Of a stretch of DNA of 23,713 bases, positions 14,330-22,491 are shown one piece after another; positions within the stretch are counted from its first letter, which is position 1; each line of letters starts with the position of its first letter. The notes under the pieces were generated by a model that ran no database searches, was not told where the DNA came from, and saw only the letters and a list, made by a program, of their open reading frames with translations. The stretch spans positions 1 through 23,713 of the forward strand of contig JACRDV010000108.1 in NCBI GenBank assembly GCA_024860865.1, in the 5' to 3' direction. Source of the stretch: JACRDV01 sp024860865 [NCBI: Methanobacteriota archaeon]. GTDB lineage: Archaea; JACRDV01. Both the position numbers and the translations under genes were made by a program.

Positions 14330-15913
14330 TTAAAGTCCTTTTGCCATATACGGGCCTTCTTTTTCATAACCAAATCTTCGATAATATTCTCGAGTGCCAA
14401 TTGCGCTTGTAATTAACATTTTATTTTTATCATATTCTTCAAAAGCAATCCGTTCCGCTTCTTGCAGAAGTTTTTTACCAAACTCCCTATGTTGCCAAGC
14501 CTCTGGAATCCTCTCTCCAATCGGAACAACTGGCCCATAAACTCTAAGTTCTCTAATTAATGCTGTTTTGCCAGTTACCTCTGGCCTATGAGCCATTTCT
14601 GATGGAATTCTTAATCTCAAAAATCCAATTAATATGTCATTTTTTATGTCTTCAAATGACAGAAAAATTTCTTCTCCTTTAGATGCATCATATTTTTCAG
14701 TCAAGAGTTTAATATCTTCAGCTGAAGGCTGGATCCCATATTTATACCAAACGTGCCCAACTTCCCGGCAACGAATACATTTACAACGAATGTTCAGCTC
14801 TTTCAATTTATTTAATACAATATCCCCTAAGTTGCTCTTTTTAACTCCCGCTTCAATTAATCTGCTTGGAATATCCCTTTGAATGCGCATCGTTCTGATC
14901 CATTTTGGCATGTACTTTTTGACTTCTGTTATCAAATTAATTGCATCTTCATCTGTGAAAGCTTTGTATTCTCCGTTTTTCCACCATTCATATAATTTCG
15001 TTCCCTTTACAACTAGTGTTGGATAAATTTTTAGCATGTCAGGCTTAAAATTCGGATTGCTAAAAACTTCCTCAAACATCTTTAAATCTTTTTCATAATC
15101 TGATCCGGGTAGACCCGGCATAAGATGTGCTACTATCTTAAGGCCAGCATCTTTTAAAATTCTTATCGCTTCTATCGTATCTTTTACGCTATGGCCTCTT
15201 TCAACTTTCTCAAGAATTTCATCGCAGATACTTTGAACACCTATTTCTACTCTTGTTGCCCCAAATCTCAGCATATTGTCAACATGTTGTTCTTTACAAT
15301 AATCCGGCCTTGTCTCGAAAGTTAATCCCACATTTCTGAGCTCAGAAGTTTCAGCATTTAATTGGGCTTCTTTAAGAGTTTGAGCTGGCTTCTCTGAAAT
15401 AGCTTCCAATGCCCTTTTAGTAAGCCATTCTTGGTAATAGAGGGGGAGAGCTGTAAAAGTTCCACCCATCACAATCAAGTCGATCTTCTCAACAACGTGT
15501 CCGATTTGTTTGAGCTGATTAATTCTAGCTTTAACTTGAGCATATGGGTCAAAGTTATGACTTTTCGCCCTCAATGCCGCTGGCTCTTCGCCGGTGTAAG
15601 ATTGTGGTGTTCCAACAGCTGGACCACCAGGGCAATAAGCGCAAGGTGCTTCCTTAGGACAAGGGTATGGCTTGGTCATAATAGCAACAACAGCAATGCC
15701 AGAGACCGTCCTTACAGGTTTTTTTCTTAGAAGGCCCAAAATTTCTCGGCGCTCAGTTTCTGTGGCAACGCCGAGTATATCGGCATCAGTTGGAATCTCT
15801 GAGAGATGATACTTTTTACAGTACTTTAACTTAATCTGTTCAAGTTCTGTTTTTGAAGCAGTTCTTTTCTCAATTATTTCTCTAATGATTTCACGATAGA
15901 TATTGCTTTCCAA
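14330..15913 (-). CDS. elp3: Elp3-family tRNA U34 carboxymethyltransferase (radical SAM plus acetyltransferase)
   Basis: A 527-residue archaeal Elp3, which installs a carboxymethyl group at C5 of wobble uridine in tRNA from acetyl-CoA by radical chemistry. The radical SAM cluster cysteines are Cys85, Cys91 and Cys94 (PYPCPKEAPCAYCPGGP). The barrel includes LIVMGGTFTALP, GLTFETRPDYC, TRVEIGVQS and HLMPGLPGSD. A zinc-type cysteine group lies in IRCKCIRCREVGH. The C-terminal GNAT domain spans about 385-527, with ELRVYGPVVPIGE and HREFGKKLLQEAE (acetyl-CoA binding) and the closing YYRRFGY. Length is typical. The start is a TTG at 15913 with GGGAG five bases upstream. It is the last gene of a co-directional run from pyrD; the 66-base gap leaves cotranscription open. 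Confidence 0.95.
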   Translation of the reverse strand: MESNIYREIIREIIEKRTASKTELEQIKLKYCKKYHLSEIPTDADILGVATETERREILGLLRKKPVRTVSGIAVVAIMTKPYPCPKEAPCAYCPGGPAVGTPQSYTGEEPAALRAKSHNFDPYAQVKARINQLKQIGHVVEKIDLIVMGGTFTALPLYYQEWLTKRALEAISEKPAQTLKEAQLNAETSELRNVGLTFETRPDYCKEQHVDNMLRFGATRVEIGVQSICDEILEKVERGHSVKDTIEAIRILKDAGLKIVAHLMPGLPGSDYEKDLKMFEEVFSNPNFKPDMLKIYPTLVVKGTKLYEWWKNGEYKAFTDEDAINLITEVKKYMPKWIRTMRIQRDIPSRLIEAGVKKSNLGDIVLNKLKELNIRCKCIRCREVGHVWYKYGIQPSAEDIKLLTEKYDASKGEEIFLSFEDIKNDILIGFLRLRIPSEMAHRPEVTGKTALIRELRVYGPVVPIGERIPEAWQHREFGKKLLQEAERIAFEEYDKNKMLITSAIGTREYYRRFGYEKEGPYMAKGL

Positions 15914-15979
15914 AATTCTCCCTAAAAATTAGATTAGTAGAACTTGCTTAAAAATATTAAACAAAATAAAACTTCGATA

Positions 15980-16792
15980 TTACCTTTCGCTTATAACTGG
16001 ATTCCTTAAAATTCCAATTTTTTCAATTTCAGCTTCGATTATATCACCAGGTTTGAACGGACCAACTCCAGGCGGAGTACCTGTAGCTATTATATCTCCG
16101 GGTTCTAAAGTCATTATGTTTGAGATGAATTCAACTAAATATTCAATTGAAAAAATCATATTTTTTGTATTAGATTTTTGTTTTACTTGATTGTTAACTC
16201 TCAATTGGAGCTCAAGATTACTTGAGTTAATTTCACTTTTAGAGACTAAAGAAGGGCCAACTGGAGCAAATGTATCAAAACTTTTAGCTCTAGTCCATTG
16301 AATATCCTTTTGTTGCAAATCGCGCGCAGTTACATCGTTAAATACAGTAAAGCCAGCAATAAACTCCTTTGCTTCTAATTTAGAAACTTTCTTAGTCCTT
16401 TCGCTTATTATAATGCCAAGCTCGACTTCATAATCAACCCTTGTTGATACTTTAGGACAAACAATTGGTTCCTCTGGACCAATAACGGCAGTTGGAGGTT
16501 TCAAAAAAATAATTGGCTCATCAGGAATCGACATTTTAAGTTCTTTCGCATGGTCAATATAATTAAGACCTAAACAAACTATTTTCGAAGGATTAGTTAC
16601 CGGAGCTTTAAGTTTTATTTGGTGAATCTTATAGACTTTATAATTCTCCAAAGGTTTGTTTTCAACTTTAAATATACCGCCTTCAGTTAAGAAATCTTTC
16701 ATATCGCTATAATCTAAATCGATTATTTGATTTCCACTTAATACCCCAACTTTTATTTCTCCAATCGGGTTCTCATAGGTTACGAATTTCAT
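15980..16792 (-). CDS. Fumarylacetoacetate hydrolase (FAH) family protein
   Basis: A 270-residue FAH-fold enzyme. The N-terminal region (KFVTYENPIGEIKVGVLSG) is followed by the catalytic domain: KIVCLGLNYIDHAKE, PIIFLKPPTAVIGPEEPI, the acidic metal-binding segment TRVDYEVELGIII, GFTVFNDVTARDLQ, KSFDTFAPVGP and GDIIATGTPPGVGPFKPGD. This is the layout of acylpyruvases, oxaloacetate decarboxylases and 2-hydroxyhepta-diene-dioate isomerases; the substrate cannot be chosen from sequence. The ATG at 16792 is preferred to the GTG at 16801, since that GTG starts a GTGA binding site. It lies 46 bases after pyrK on the same strand; a direct link to pyrimidine synthesis is not established. Confidence 0.9.
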   Translation of the reverse strand: MKFVTYENPIGEIKVGVLSGNQIIDLDYSDMKDFLTEGGIFKVENKPLENYKVYKIHQIKLKAPVTNPSKIVCLGLNYIDHAKELKMSIPDEPIIFLKPPTAVIGPEEPIVCPKVSTRVDYEVELGIIISERTKKVSKLEAKEFIAGFTVFNDVTARDLQQKDIQWTRAKSFDTFAPVGPSLVSKSEINSSNLELQLRVNNQVKQKSNTKNMIFSIEYLVEFISNIMTLEPGDIIATGTPPGVGPFKPGDIIEAEIEKIGILRNPVISER

Positions 16793-16838
16793 AATTTTCA
16801 CATAATCAACTAAGATAAGATACTATGTAAAAATAGTG

Positions 16839-17636
16839 TTAGATTGGAATTATCTTGCCAGAGGCATCGCGTGTATATCTTCCAAAGGAATCCATCTTAC
16901 TTAACAACGCTGAATTAAAAATAGGTCCATCTGTACATAAATGAAAGCCATCTATTTCACATGAATCACATAATCCTATCCCACATTTGATATACCGAGA
17001 CAAACTGGCTTGAAGTTGAATTTTATGATTCTCTGATATTTCAAAAACCTTTTTTAACATTGGCTCAGGGCCACAAGCATAGATTTGGTCAAACCTCTCT
17101 TTAGAAAGCAATTGAGTCATCGCATCAGTCACTAATCCCTTTAATCCAGCTGAACCGTCATCAGTTGTAATTATGACCTTTGCTCCAGTTTTTTTAAACC
17201 GCCTAACGAAAAGGAGATCCTTTGCCGTCTTTGCTCCAACAATTACGGTGGTTTTTTTTCCTGTCAAAATAGCTTGCTCAACCAACTGCCCCAGAGGAGC
17301 GACCCCTATTCCTCCTCCAACTACTAACAATTTTTCCCCAATTATTTTGAAGTGATTGCCATATGGTCCTCTCAATCCAATAACATCTCCAACTTCATTT
17401 GAATGCAATATTGTTGTAGCTTTTCCAATCTTTTCAACAGTAATTGAAACTAAACCAGAATTTGGATCAGCATAAGAAACCGCCATAGGTTTTTCATCAA
17501 CTCTTGGAATCCAAACCATTACAAAATTACCAGGTTTCGATAATTTTGCAATATCTAAAGCTTTTAAAAAAAAGGTTTTAACTGAAGGGGTTTCTTGAAC
17601 TACTTCTAAGATTTTAAAAATGCGTGGAATATGCAT
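16839..17636 (-). CDS. pyrK: Dihydroorotate dehydrogenase electron-transfer subunit PyrK
   Basis: A 265-residue ferredoxin-reductase-like subunit that carries electrons between NAD and the FMN subunit PyrD through FAD and a [2Fe-2S] cluster, in de novo pyrimidine synthesis. The FAD-binding barrel ends with KPMAVSY (residues 49-55), in place of the common RPxSxY-type motif. LVVGGGIGVAPL (104-115) and YACGPEPML are the nucleotide-domain blocks. The iron-sulfur cysteines are Cys218, Cys223, Cys226 and Cys234 in KCGIGLCDSCEIDGFHLC. The ATG at 17636 has AGGGT upstream. It is separated from pyrD by a Cys-rich 71-residue gene on the same strand, rather than being directly adjacent as is common. Confidence 0.93.
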   Translation of the reverse strand: MHIPRIFKILEVVQETPSVKTFFLKALDIAKLSKPGNFVMVWIPRVDEKPMAVSYADPNSGLVSITVEKIGKATTILHSNEVGDVIGLRGPYGNHFKIIGEKLLVVGGGIGVAPLGQLVEQAILTGKKTTVIVGAKTAKDLLFVRRFKKTGAKVIITTDDGSAGLKGLVTDAMTQLLSKERFDQIYACGPEPMLKKVFEISENHKIQLQASLSRYIKCGIGLCDSCEIDGFHLCTDGPIFNSALLSKMDSFGRYTRDASGKIIPI

Positions 17637-17804
17637 TAAAGAGACCCTATTGAATTAGAAATAGTAGCAATATAAAAAATTGTACATATTTAGCTTTTGC
17701 CCACTCTTGATTATTTCTACGAGGGTACTTTTGTGCTGACGATTTCCTTAAAAAAAGTTTGGCGGGTAAATAATATACAAAAAATTTAGTTAAAAAATTA
17801 GAAA

Positions 17805-18020
17805 TTATTTTTGCGCTGTTGTAATAACATCTTTACCCATTGCTAGCACGAGCTGTTCATGAGCCCTACGCAAAGCAACTTCTAGCTCTGGTCTTGGTAT
17901 GCCGAGCAAATTTAATCTCTGGCAGTTTGTGTTATTACATAAACAACAGACTTGGGTGCAACCCCTACAAACTGGAAGAAACAGGCACTCTTTTATAGCA
18001 CAATATTCCTCTTCAGCCAT
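17805..18020 (-). CDS. Small cysteine-rich protein of unknown function between pyrD and pyrK
   Basis: A 71-residue protein I do not recognise. The N-terminal 33 residues hold nine cysteines (YCAIKECLFLPVCRGCTQVC then CLCNNTNCQ), arranged as C-x4-C-x5-C-x2-C-x3-CC-x1-C-x4-C. This strongly suggests zinc or iron-sulfur binding. The C-terminal half is a predicted charged helix (PRPELEVALRRAHEQLVLAM) with no metal ligands. The ATG at 18020 has a clear GAGG binding site and its own TATA element (minus strand TTTATATTA near 18049-18057). It is thus a real gene that can be transcribed separately. Position between the two dihydroorotate dehydrogenase subunits hints at an electron-transfer or assembly role, which is inference only. 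Confidence 0.75.
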   Translation of the reverse strand: MAEEEYCAIKECLFLPVCRGCTQVCCLCNNTNCQRLNLLGIPRPELEVALRRAHEQLVLAMGKDVITTAQK

Positions 18021-18048
18021 TATATTCCTCGGTTGACAATTAGAGTTT

Positions 18049-18103
18049 TTAATATAAATGCTTAAGTCAGACGGAAGACGCTAAAAGGGTGCTTTAAGTC
18101 AGA
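18049..18103 (-). promoter_or_regulatory. TATA box with upstream direct repeats, promoter of the Cys-rich gene
   Basis: Minus strand TAATATAAA-complement element (TTTATATTA) at 18049-18057 precedes the Cys-rich gene. Just upstream are two identical 10-mers, TTAAGTCAGA on the plus strand at 18062-18071 and 18094-18103, 32 bases apart (about three turns). The first directly abuts the TATA/BRE region. They may bind an activator or repressor. pyrD ends at 18137, so the promoter is intergenic. Confidence 0.4.
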
Positions 18104-18136
18104 AGAGCATTTATTTAGTTTTAAACGTTATTTACA

Positions 18137-19039
18137 TTAATGTACAAGCCCTATTATCTCATTTAAGCTCTTATAGCCTTTTTTATCCATAAAATCAGAG
18201 ATCTCATCAGTAATCTTTTTGAAAATTTCAATTTTGTGATAATAAATTCCAGTTCCAATTTGAATTGCTTTAGCCCCTGCCATAAAAAATTCGATTGCGT
18301 CATTACCTGATGTTATACCACCAACCCCAACCACGGGTATTTTCACATTTTTGGAAATTTCATAGATACATCTAAGTGCAACTGGTTTAATACATGGTCC
18401 AGAAAATCCTCCTACCTTGTTTGCTAATATTGGTGAAGCAGTTTCAATATCAATGACCATCCCTGGGCCAAGTGAATTTATTGCTGAGATTATATCTGCT
18501 CCGGCTCTCTCAGCGCTTTTTGCAATTTCAATTATGTTTGAAACATTTGAAGAAAGTTTCACCATCACAGGAATCCTTACTTTTTTCTTAACTGTTCTCA
18601 CAACTTCAGCTGTTAACTCTGGATTTTGCCCGATCTCAATCAATCCACCAGAGTGAGGACAAGATACGTTTAATTCAAGGCCATCTGCCCCAGCACCTTC
18701 CATTACTTCTCCAACTTGAGCGAACTCATCAGGCGTCGAACCATAAATATTAGCAATAACTGGAACTTTTCCCTCCTTTGCAACTTTAATTTCTTGGCTA
18801 AACTCATAACATCCAGGATTCGGCAAACCCATTGCATTTAAAAATCCGCCTAAAACTTCAACTATTGTTGGGTTTGGGCAACCTGGATTTGGCTTTAGGC
18901 TGATCGATTTTGTAATTACAGCTCCAGCTCCTGCCTGTGCTACGCGCTTAAGCGAAGCCCCCGTAACACCAAAAACTCCAGCCGCTAACAAAGTCGGATT
19001 TTTAAGCTTTAAACCAGCAAGCTCAATTGATAATTCCAT
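18137..19039 (-). CDS. pyrD: Dihydroorotate dehydrogenase catalytic subunit PyrD (class 1B)
   Basis: A 300-residue FMN barrel that oxidises dihydroorotate to orotate; class 1B enzymes pair with PyrK and use NAD. The start MELSIELAGLKLKNPTLLAA fits the family. FMN and substrate blocks are AVITKSISLKPNPGCPNP, FLNAMGLPNPG and LELNVSCPHSGG with the catalytic base Cys127. PVMVKLSSNV, SAINSLGPGM and the phosphate-binding VGVGGITSGNDAIEF with AIQIGTGI follow. The ATG at 19039 is used; a GTG nine bases upstream (19048) is better read as part of the ribosome binding region. The partner pyrK lies downstream past a small Cys-rich gene. Confidence 0.94.
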   Translation of the reverse strand: MELSIELAGLKLKNPTLLAAGVFGVTGASLKRVAQAGAGAVITKSISLKPNPGCPNPTIVEVLGGFLNAMGLPNPGCYEFSQEIKVAKEGKVPVIANIYGSTPDEFAQVGEVMEGAGADGLELNVSCPHSGGLIEIGQNPELTAEVVRTVKKKVRIPVMVKLSSNVSNIIEIAKSAERAGADIISAINSLGPGMVIDIETASPILANKVGGFSGPCIKPVALRCIYEISKNVKIPVVGVGGITSGNDAIEFFMAGAKAIQIGTGIYYHKIEIFKKITDEISDFMDKKGYKSLNEIIGLVH

Positions 19040-19142
19040 AACATACACTTCTAATATTCTTAAGAGAATTAAGCATTTTTTGAAAATAAAAATTGTTATT
19101 TGCCTTTGAAGTCAATAACTTCCACATAATGGCATGTATACT

Positions 19143-19370
19143 TTAATTATTAAAGCCATCTAGTGTTATTTGACCATTTTCATCTTTAACTAGCTCGATT
19201 TCTTTTCCAGCTTGAGCATAGTATTTCCTTCTATTTTCTCCGTCCTGGCTCAGTTTTATGTAGAATTCAACTGCTTTGTCGGTTGTGCTTCTAACTAATC
19301 TATAGAAATAGCCATCAAAGATGGCCACCCTGAGATATTTTTTTCTATGCCAAGGACCCTTTTTTGGCAT
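19143..19370 (-). CDS. Small conserved-looking archaeal hypothetical protein
   Basis: A 75-residue soluble protein starting MPKKGPWHRKKYLRVAIFDG and ending in a KDENGQITLDGF-type segment. It is basic at the N-terminus with alternating strands (YLRVAI, YFYRLVRS, VEFYIKLS) that could form a small beta-barrel, perhaps nucleic-acid binding. I do not recognise the family. The ATG at 19370 is preferred to one at 19400 because the latter lies upstream of the probable transcription start and adds an unconserved-looking lead. A short GAG is the only binding-site candidate. It is divergent from the KaiC-like gene and upstream of pyrD on the same strand. Confidence 0.65.
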   Translation of the reverse strand: MPKKGPWHRKKYLRVAIFDGYFYRLVRSTTDKAVEFYIKLSQDGENRRKYYAQAGKEIELVKDENGQITLDGFNN

Positions 19371-19437
19371 TATACTCAATATTTGACCACATTTATCCAA
19401 GCAATAAAAATTTGCAATTTTTTAATTTAAAATCGAA

Positions 19438-19445
19438 ATATATTT
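19438..19445 (+). promoter_or_regulatory. TATA box of the KaiC/RecA-like gene
   Basis: ATATATTT predicts transcription near 19466, only 12 bases before the ATG at 19478. This rules out the longer reading that begins at 19364, which would start before the promoter. Confidence 0.5.
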
Positions 19446-19477
19446 TACTGCAAACTCACAAGTGTAAAAAGACTGAT

Positions 19478-20158
19478 ATGCTCGCAAAAACAGGAATTCT
19501 AGAACTTGATGATTGCTTAAATGGCGGCTTGCCATTTAGTAAACTAATACTATTTGTAGTTGATCCTTTAGCTTCTACTGATGATATATTTTGCAGTATA
19601 GTTCATGAAGGCCTTAAAGCAAAGCAACCTGTTATTCACATTACTACAAATATCACACCAACTGCTTTAAGAGAAAAAATGTTGTCTTTTGGTATTGATG
19701 CAAAAAGTTTTGAAGCTAAAAAATTATTGTTTGTAGTAGATGCGATTACCCCAGAGGCAGGCCTTGGCGAATTTGTCACAGAGAAATACCCAGCTAAAGC
19801 TTCAGATCCGAACGACATTCATCGCATGCTTAGAGAAGCTTGGATCGATGCAGGAAGACCACAAAACTTTCGGTTAATATTAAACTCTTTATCATCTCTT
19901 TTTATATTTGGGCAAAAAACTCATGTGGTCAATTTTATTAAACACATTTCAGCTGGGGTCAACACTTATAATGAGCTTGCTTTGTTTATCTATTATGGAA
20001 AATTAACTGATGAGATAGTCAGTTCGATTCAGGAATACTTCCATGGTATTATCTATATAACTGAAGAAGAGCTCAGAAGGAGAAAGATTAACATAGTTAA
20101 GCTGCCCGGTGTGGAAGTAAAAGACAGAATAGTTAAAGTTGGGCCAGCTAAGGCATAG
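19478..20158 (+). CDS. KaiC/RecA-superfamily-like protein lacking Walker A
   Basis: A 226-residue protein with the opening of the archaeal KaiC/RAD55 family, MLAKTGILELDDCLNGGLPF, but the following loop reads VVDPLASTDDIF where the family has a GxPGxGKT Walker A. It is therefore unlikely to bind ATP in the usual way. Later blocks still follow the fold: QPVIHITTNITPTALREKM, KLLFVVDAITPE (strand of Walker B, with Asp), FRLILNSLSSLFIF and a closing beta region. Such degenerate paralogues may be regulatory or structural partners of active RecA-like ATPases; no partner is visible here. An AT-rich promoter with a 12-base leader supports this start. It lies upstream of the beta-RFAP synthase gene, 49 bases away. 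Confidence 0.75.
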   Translation: MLAKTGILELDDCLNGGLPFSKLILFVVDPLASTDDIFCSIVHEGLKAKQPVIHITTNITPTALREKMLSFGIDAKSFEAKKLLFVVDAITPEAGLGEFVTEKYPAKASDPNDIHRMLREAWIDAGRPQNFRLILNSLSSLFIFGQKTHVVNFIKHISAGVNTYNELALFIYYGKLTDEIVSSIQEYFHGIIYITEEELRRRKINIVKLPGVEVKDRIVKVGPAKA

Positions 20159-20207
20159 CAACTGCGCAAAATTGCTCAAATTTAACTACTAATCTCTGGT
20201 GTTAATT

Positions 20208-21182
20208 TTGCTAGTTACCATCAAAACTCCATCTCGACTCCATATATCACTAATTGATTTGCATGGTAAACTTGGAAGAATTGATGGCGGAATAGGTGTA
20301 GCGTTAGAATTCCCTAGTGTCTCAATAACTGCTGAAAAAGCTAAAAAGTTAATTGTTTCTCAAAACGAATTAAAAGAATCTGCAGAATCTGCTGCTAAAA
20401 AAATGCTGAATTATTTAAACATTAAAGATGGGGTCAAAATCACATTTAATGAGAGCTACTCAATGCATATTGGACTCGGATCTATCACACAAACTTCACT
20501 TGCGGTTGCCCAAGCAATTGCAAAATTATATGGCATTAAACTTTCAGTTCTCGAGCTCGCAAAAATTGTTGAGAGAGGAGGTACTTCTGGCATTGGAGTT
20601 GCTGCATTTGAGGGTGGAAGTTTTATTTTAGACGGTGGACATAAATTTGGAGTTGAAAAGAAAGAGTTCGCCCCATCTGACGCTACACACGGAGTTCCTC
20701 CTCCGCCAGTTATACTAAGGCATAACTTTCCAGATTGGAACATTGTGCTTGCAATTCCAAATGTTGAACGTGGGGCATATGGCCAAAAAGAAGTTAACAT
20801 TTTCAAACAATATTGTCCAATTCCTCTTTCCGAAGTCCAGGCAGTTAGCCATTTAATTCTAATCAAAATGCTACCAGCTTTGGTAGAACGCGATATCAAT
20901 ACCTTTGGTCAATCGATTAACGAAATTCAATCAATTGGATTTAAAAAAATTGAATTAGAGCTTCAACATCCAATTATCAAAAAGTTAATGGAAACTATGA
21001 TTAAAGCTGGAGCATGTGGAGCCGGCATGAGTTCTTTTGGGCCTCTAGTCTATGGTATTGCTGATAAAGATACTACAAGAATACAACAAGCAGCTCAAGA
21101 ATTGCTTGATCGAACAATACATGGAAAAACTCTAATTACTAAAGCCAATAATACTGGTGCTAGGATTTTGATTTGGGATTAA
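20208..21182 (+). CDS. Beta-ribofuranosylaminobenzene 5'-phosphate synthase
   Basis: A 324-residue GHMP-kinase-fold enzyme that condenses phosphoribosyl pyrophosphate with a 4-hydroxybenzoate or 4-aminobenzoate-type acceptor, the first committed step toward tetrahydromethanopterin. The N-terminus TIKTPSRLHISLIDLHGKLG, then RIDGGIGVALEFP, is diagnostic. The GHMP glycine/serine loop is HIGLGSITQTSLAVAQA, followed by RGGTSGIGVAAFEGG and late GACGAGMSSFGPLVYG. Start: the GTG at 20199 sits inside a GGTG ribosome binding motif, so the TTG at 20208 (LVTIKTPSRLH) fits better. It indicates the organism uses tetrahydromethanopterin-linked C1 chemistry. The Nop5 gene starts one base after its stop. Confidence 0.9.
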   Translation: MLVTIKTPSRLHISLIDLHGKLGRIDGGIGVALEFPSVSITAEKAKKLIVSQNELKESAESAAKKMLNYLNIKDGVKITFNESYSMHIGLGSITQTSLAVAQAIAKLYGIKLSVLELAKIVERGGTSGIGVAAFEGGSFILDGGHKFGVEKKEFAPSDATHGVPPPPVILRHNFPDWNIVLAIPNVERGAYGQKEVNIFKQYCPIPLSEVQAVSHLILIKMLPALVERDINTFGQSINEIQSIGFKKIELELQHPIIKKLMETMIKAGACGAGMSSFGPLVYGIADKDTTRIQQAAQELLDRTIHGKTLITKANNTGARILIWD

Positions 21183-21183
21183 A

Positions 21184-22368
21184 ATGCGAGCATATATTGT
21201 GCCAAGCGCTATTGGTATTTTTGGTTTCAATGAAGACTTAAATTTAATTGATTTTAATTTATTTACAAAGGACCCTATTTTTTTATCAAAGAAAATAAAA
21301 GCTCTGTTTGAAAAAGAGTTAATTGCTGAAGCAAAAGAAATTATTCAAAGGCTGAGTGAACAAAAATTTGAAATTATTTATGAAAGCCTAGAACCTATTG
21401 GAAAAGAAGTTTTTCCGGATTTAGGAAATGCTAGCCCAACACCGGCAGGAAAAGCATTTAGAGCTAACTTTAGAAAATATGCAATTGAAACCGGATTTGC
21501 AACATCTGAAAAAGAATTAGTTGATATTTTACATGCTGCCACGCTTGAATTCGTTAAATCTCAAGTAAAAGTCGCCCTAGCAGAACAAGATAAAATGATA
21601 ATTCAAGCTATTGGAGCAATCGATGAACTCGATAAATCAGCTAATTTATTAGCAAGCCGATTGCGCGAATGGTATGCTATTCATTTTCCAGAATTAGCTC
21701 AAAAAGTTGCTTCTCATGACACTTTTGCAAAACTGATTTTAGATATTGGTCACCGCGAGTATTTTAATGAACAAAAATTATCAAAATTTTTTGAGAGCGC
21801 GTTTTCAAAAGATCTAACTCAAGTTGCAAAAATTTCAATGGGAGCTGAAATAACTGAACTTGATTTAAATACAATCAAACAATTTGCTCAAATTTTGCTC
21901 AGCTTATATGAAACCAGAATGGCTCTTGAGAATTATACTGAGCAAGTTATGGCTAGTGTTGCTCCAAATGTATATGGTTTGTTAGGGGCTACTTTGGGTG
22001 CTAGAGTTATTTCATTAGCTGGTGGGCTCGAAAAATTAGCAAGGCTCCCGGCAAGCACAATTCAAGTTCTTGGCGCTGAAAAAGCATTGTTCAAACATTT
22101 ACGTGGAAAGGCCCCATCCCCAAAGCATGGAATTCTATTCCAGCACTCAGTTATACATAGTTCACCTAAATGGCAGAGGGGGAAAATTGCCAGAGCATTA
22201 GCTGGCAAAATTGCAATTGCAGCTCGAGTAGATGTCTACTCAAAAGGATACTCCGTGGATTCGCTGAGAGCTGATTTTGAAAAGAGAGTTGAAGAAATAA
22301 GTGAAAAGTACGCCACTGCCCTGCCTAAGCCAGTTATAAGAAAACCAGAAAAGAGAAAGAAGAGGTAA
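21184..22368 (+). CDS. nop5: Nop5 (Nop56/58-like) core protein of box C/D RNPs
   Basis: A 394-residue scaffold of archaeal box C/D ribonucleoproteins. It binds L7Ae-RNA and recruits fibrillarin for 2'-O-methylation of rRNA and tRNA. The N-terminal fibrillarin-binding domain runs to about residue 120 (ASPTPAGKAFRANFRKYAIE). A long coiled coil holds ALAEQDKMIIQAIGAIDELD and LREWYAIHFPEL. The Nop domain includes SVAPNVYGLLGATLGARVIS, LPASTIQVLGAEKALF and KHGILFQHSVI. The KR-rich tail (KPEKRKKR) is typical. It starts one base after the preceding stop without a strong binding site, suggesting translational coupling. Fibrillarin follows after 123 bases, the usual partner order. Confidence 0.95.
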   Translation: MRAYIVPSAIGIFGFNEDLNLIDFNLFTKDPIFLSKKIKALFEKELIAEAKEIIQRLSEQKFEIIYESLEPIGKEVFPDLGNASPTPAGKAFRANFRKYAIETGFATSEKELVDILHAATLEFVKSQVKVALAEQDKMIIQAIGAIDELDKSANLLASRLREWYAIHFPELAQKVASHDTFAKLILDIGHREYFNEQKLSKFFESAFSKDLTQVAKISMGAEITELDLNTIKQFAQILLSLYETRMALENYTEQVMASVAPNVYGLLGATLGARVISLAGGLEKLARLPASTIQVLGAEKALFKHLRGKAPSPKHGILFQHSVIHSSPKWQRGKIARALAGKIAIAARVDVYSKGYSVDSLRADFEKRVEEISEKYATALPKPVIRKPEKRKKR

Positions 22369-22491
22369 TGATCTAAAATGAATTGATATATACCCAAGCT
22401 TCTTTCAATTTTGCTGGAATTATTACCTTTTCAAGCTGAGGCAAAAACAAAAACATAAAAGCTTCATATAGTAAAGCACTGGAAAAATAAA

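Noticed and set aside
19364-19477. 38-residue N-terminal extension of the KaiC-like protein
   Set aside because: It lies upstream of the TATA element at 19438-19445, overlaps the divergent small gene, and the family start motif begins right after the ATG at 19478.
22369-22491. Box C/D guide RNA in the nop5-flpA gap
   Set aside because: A CTGA is present, but no RTGATGA box C lies at a workable distance in the gap; the nearby ATGATGA is the fibrillarin start. An intergenic promoter explains the stretch.
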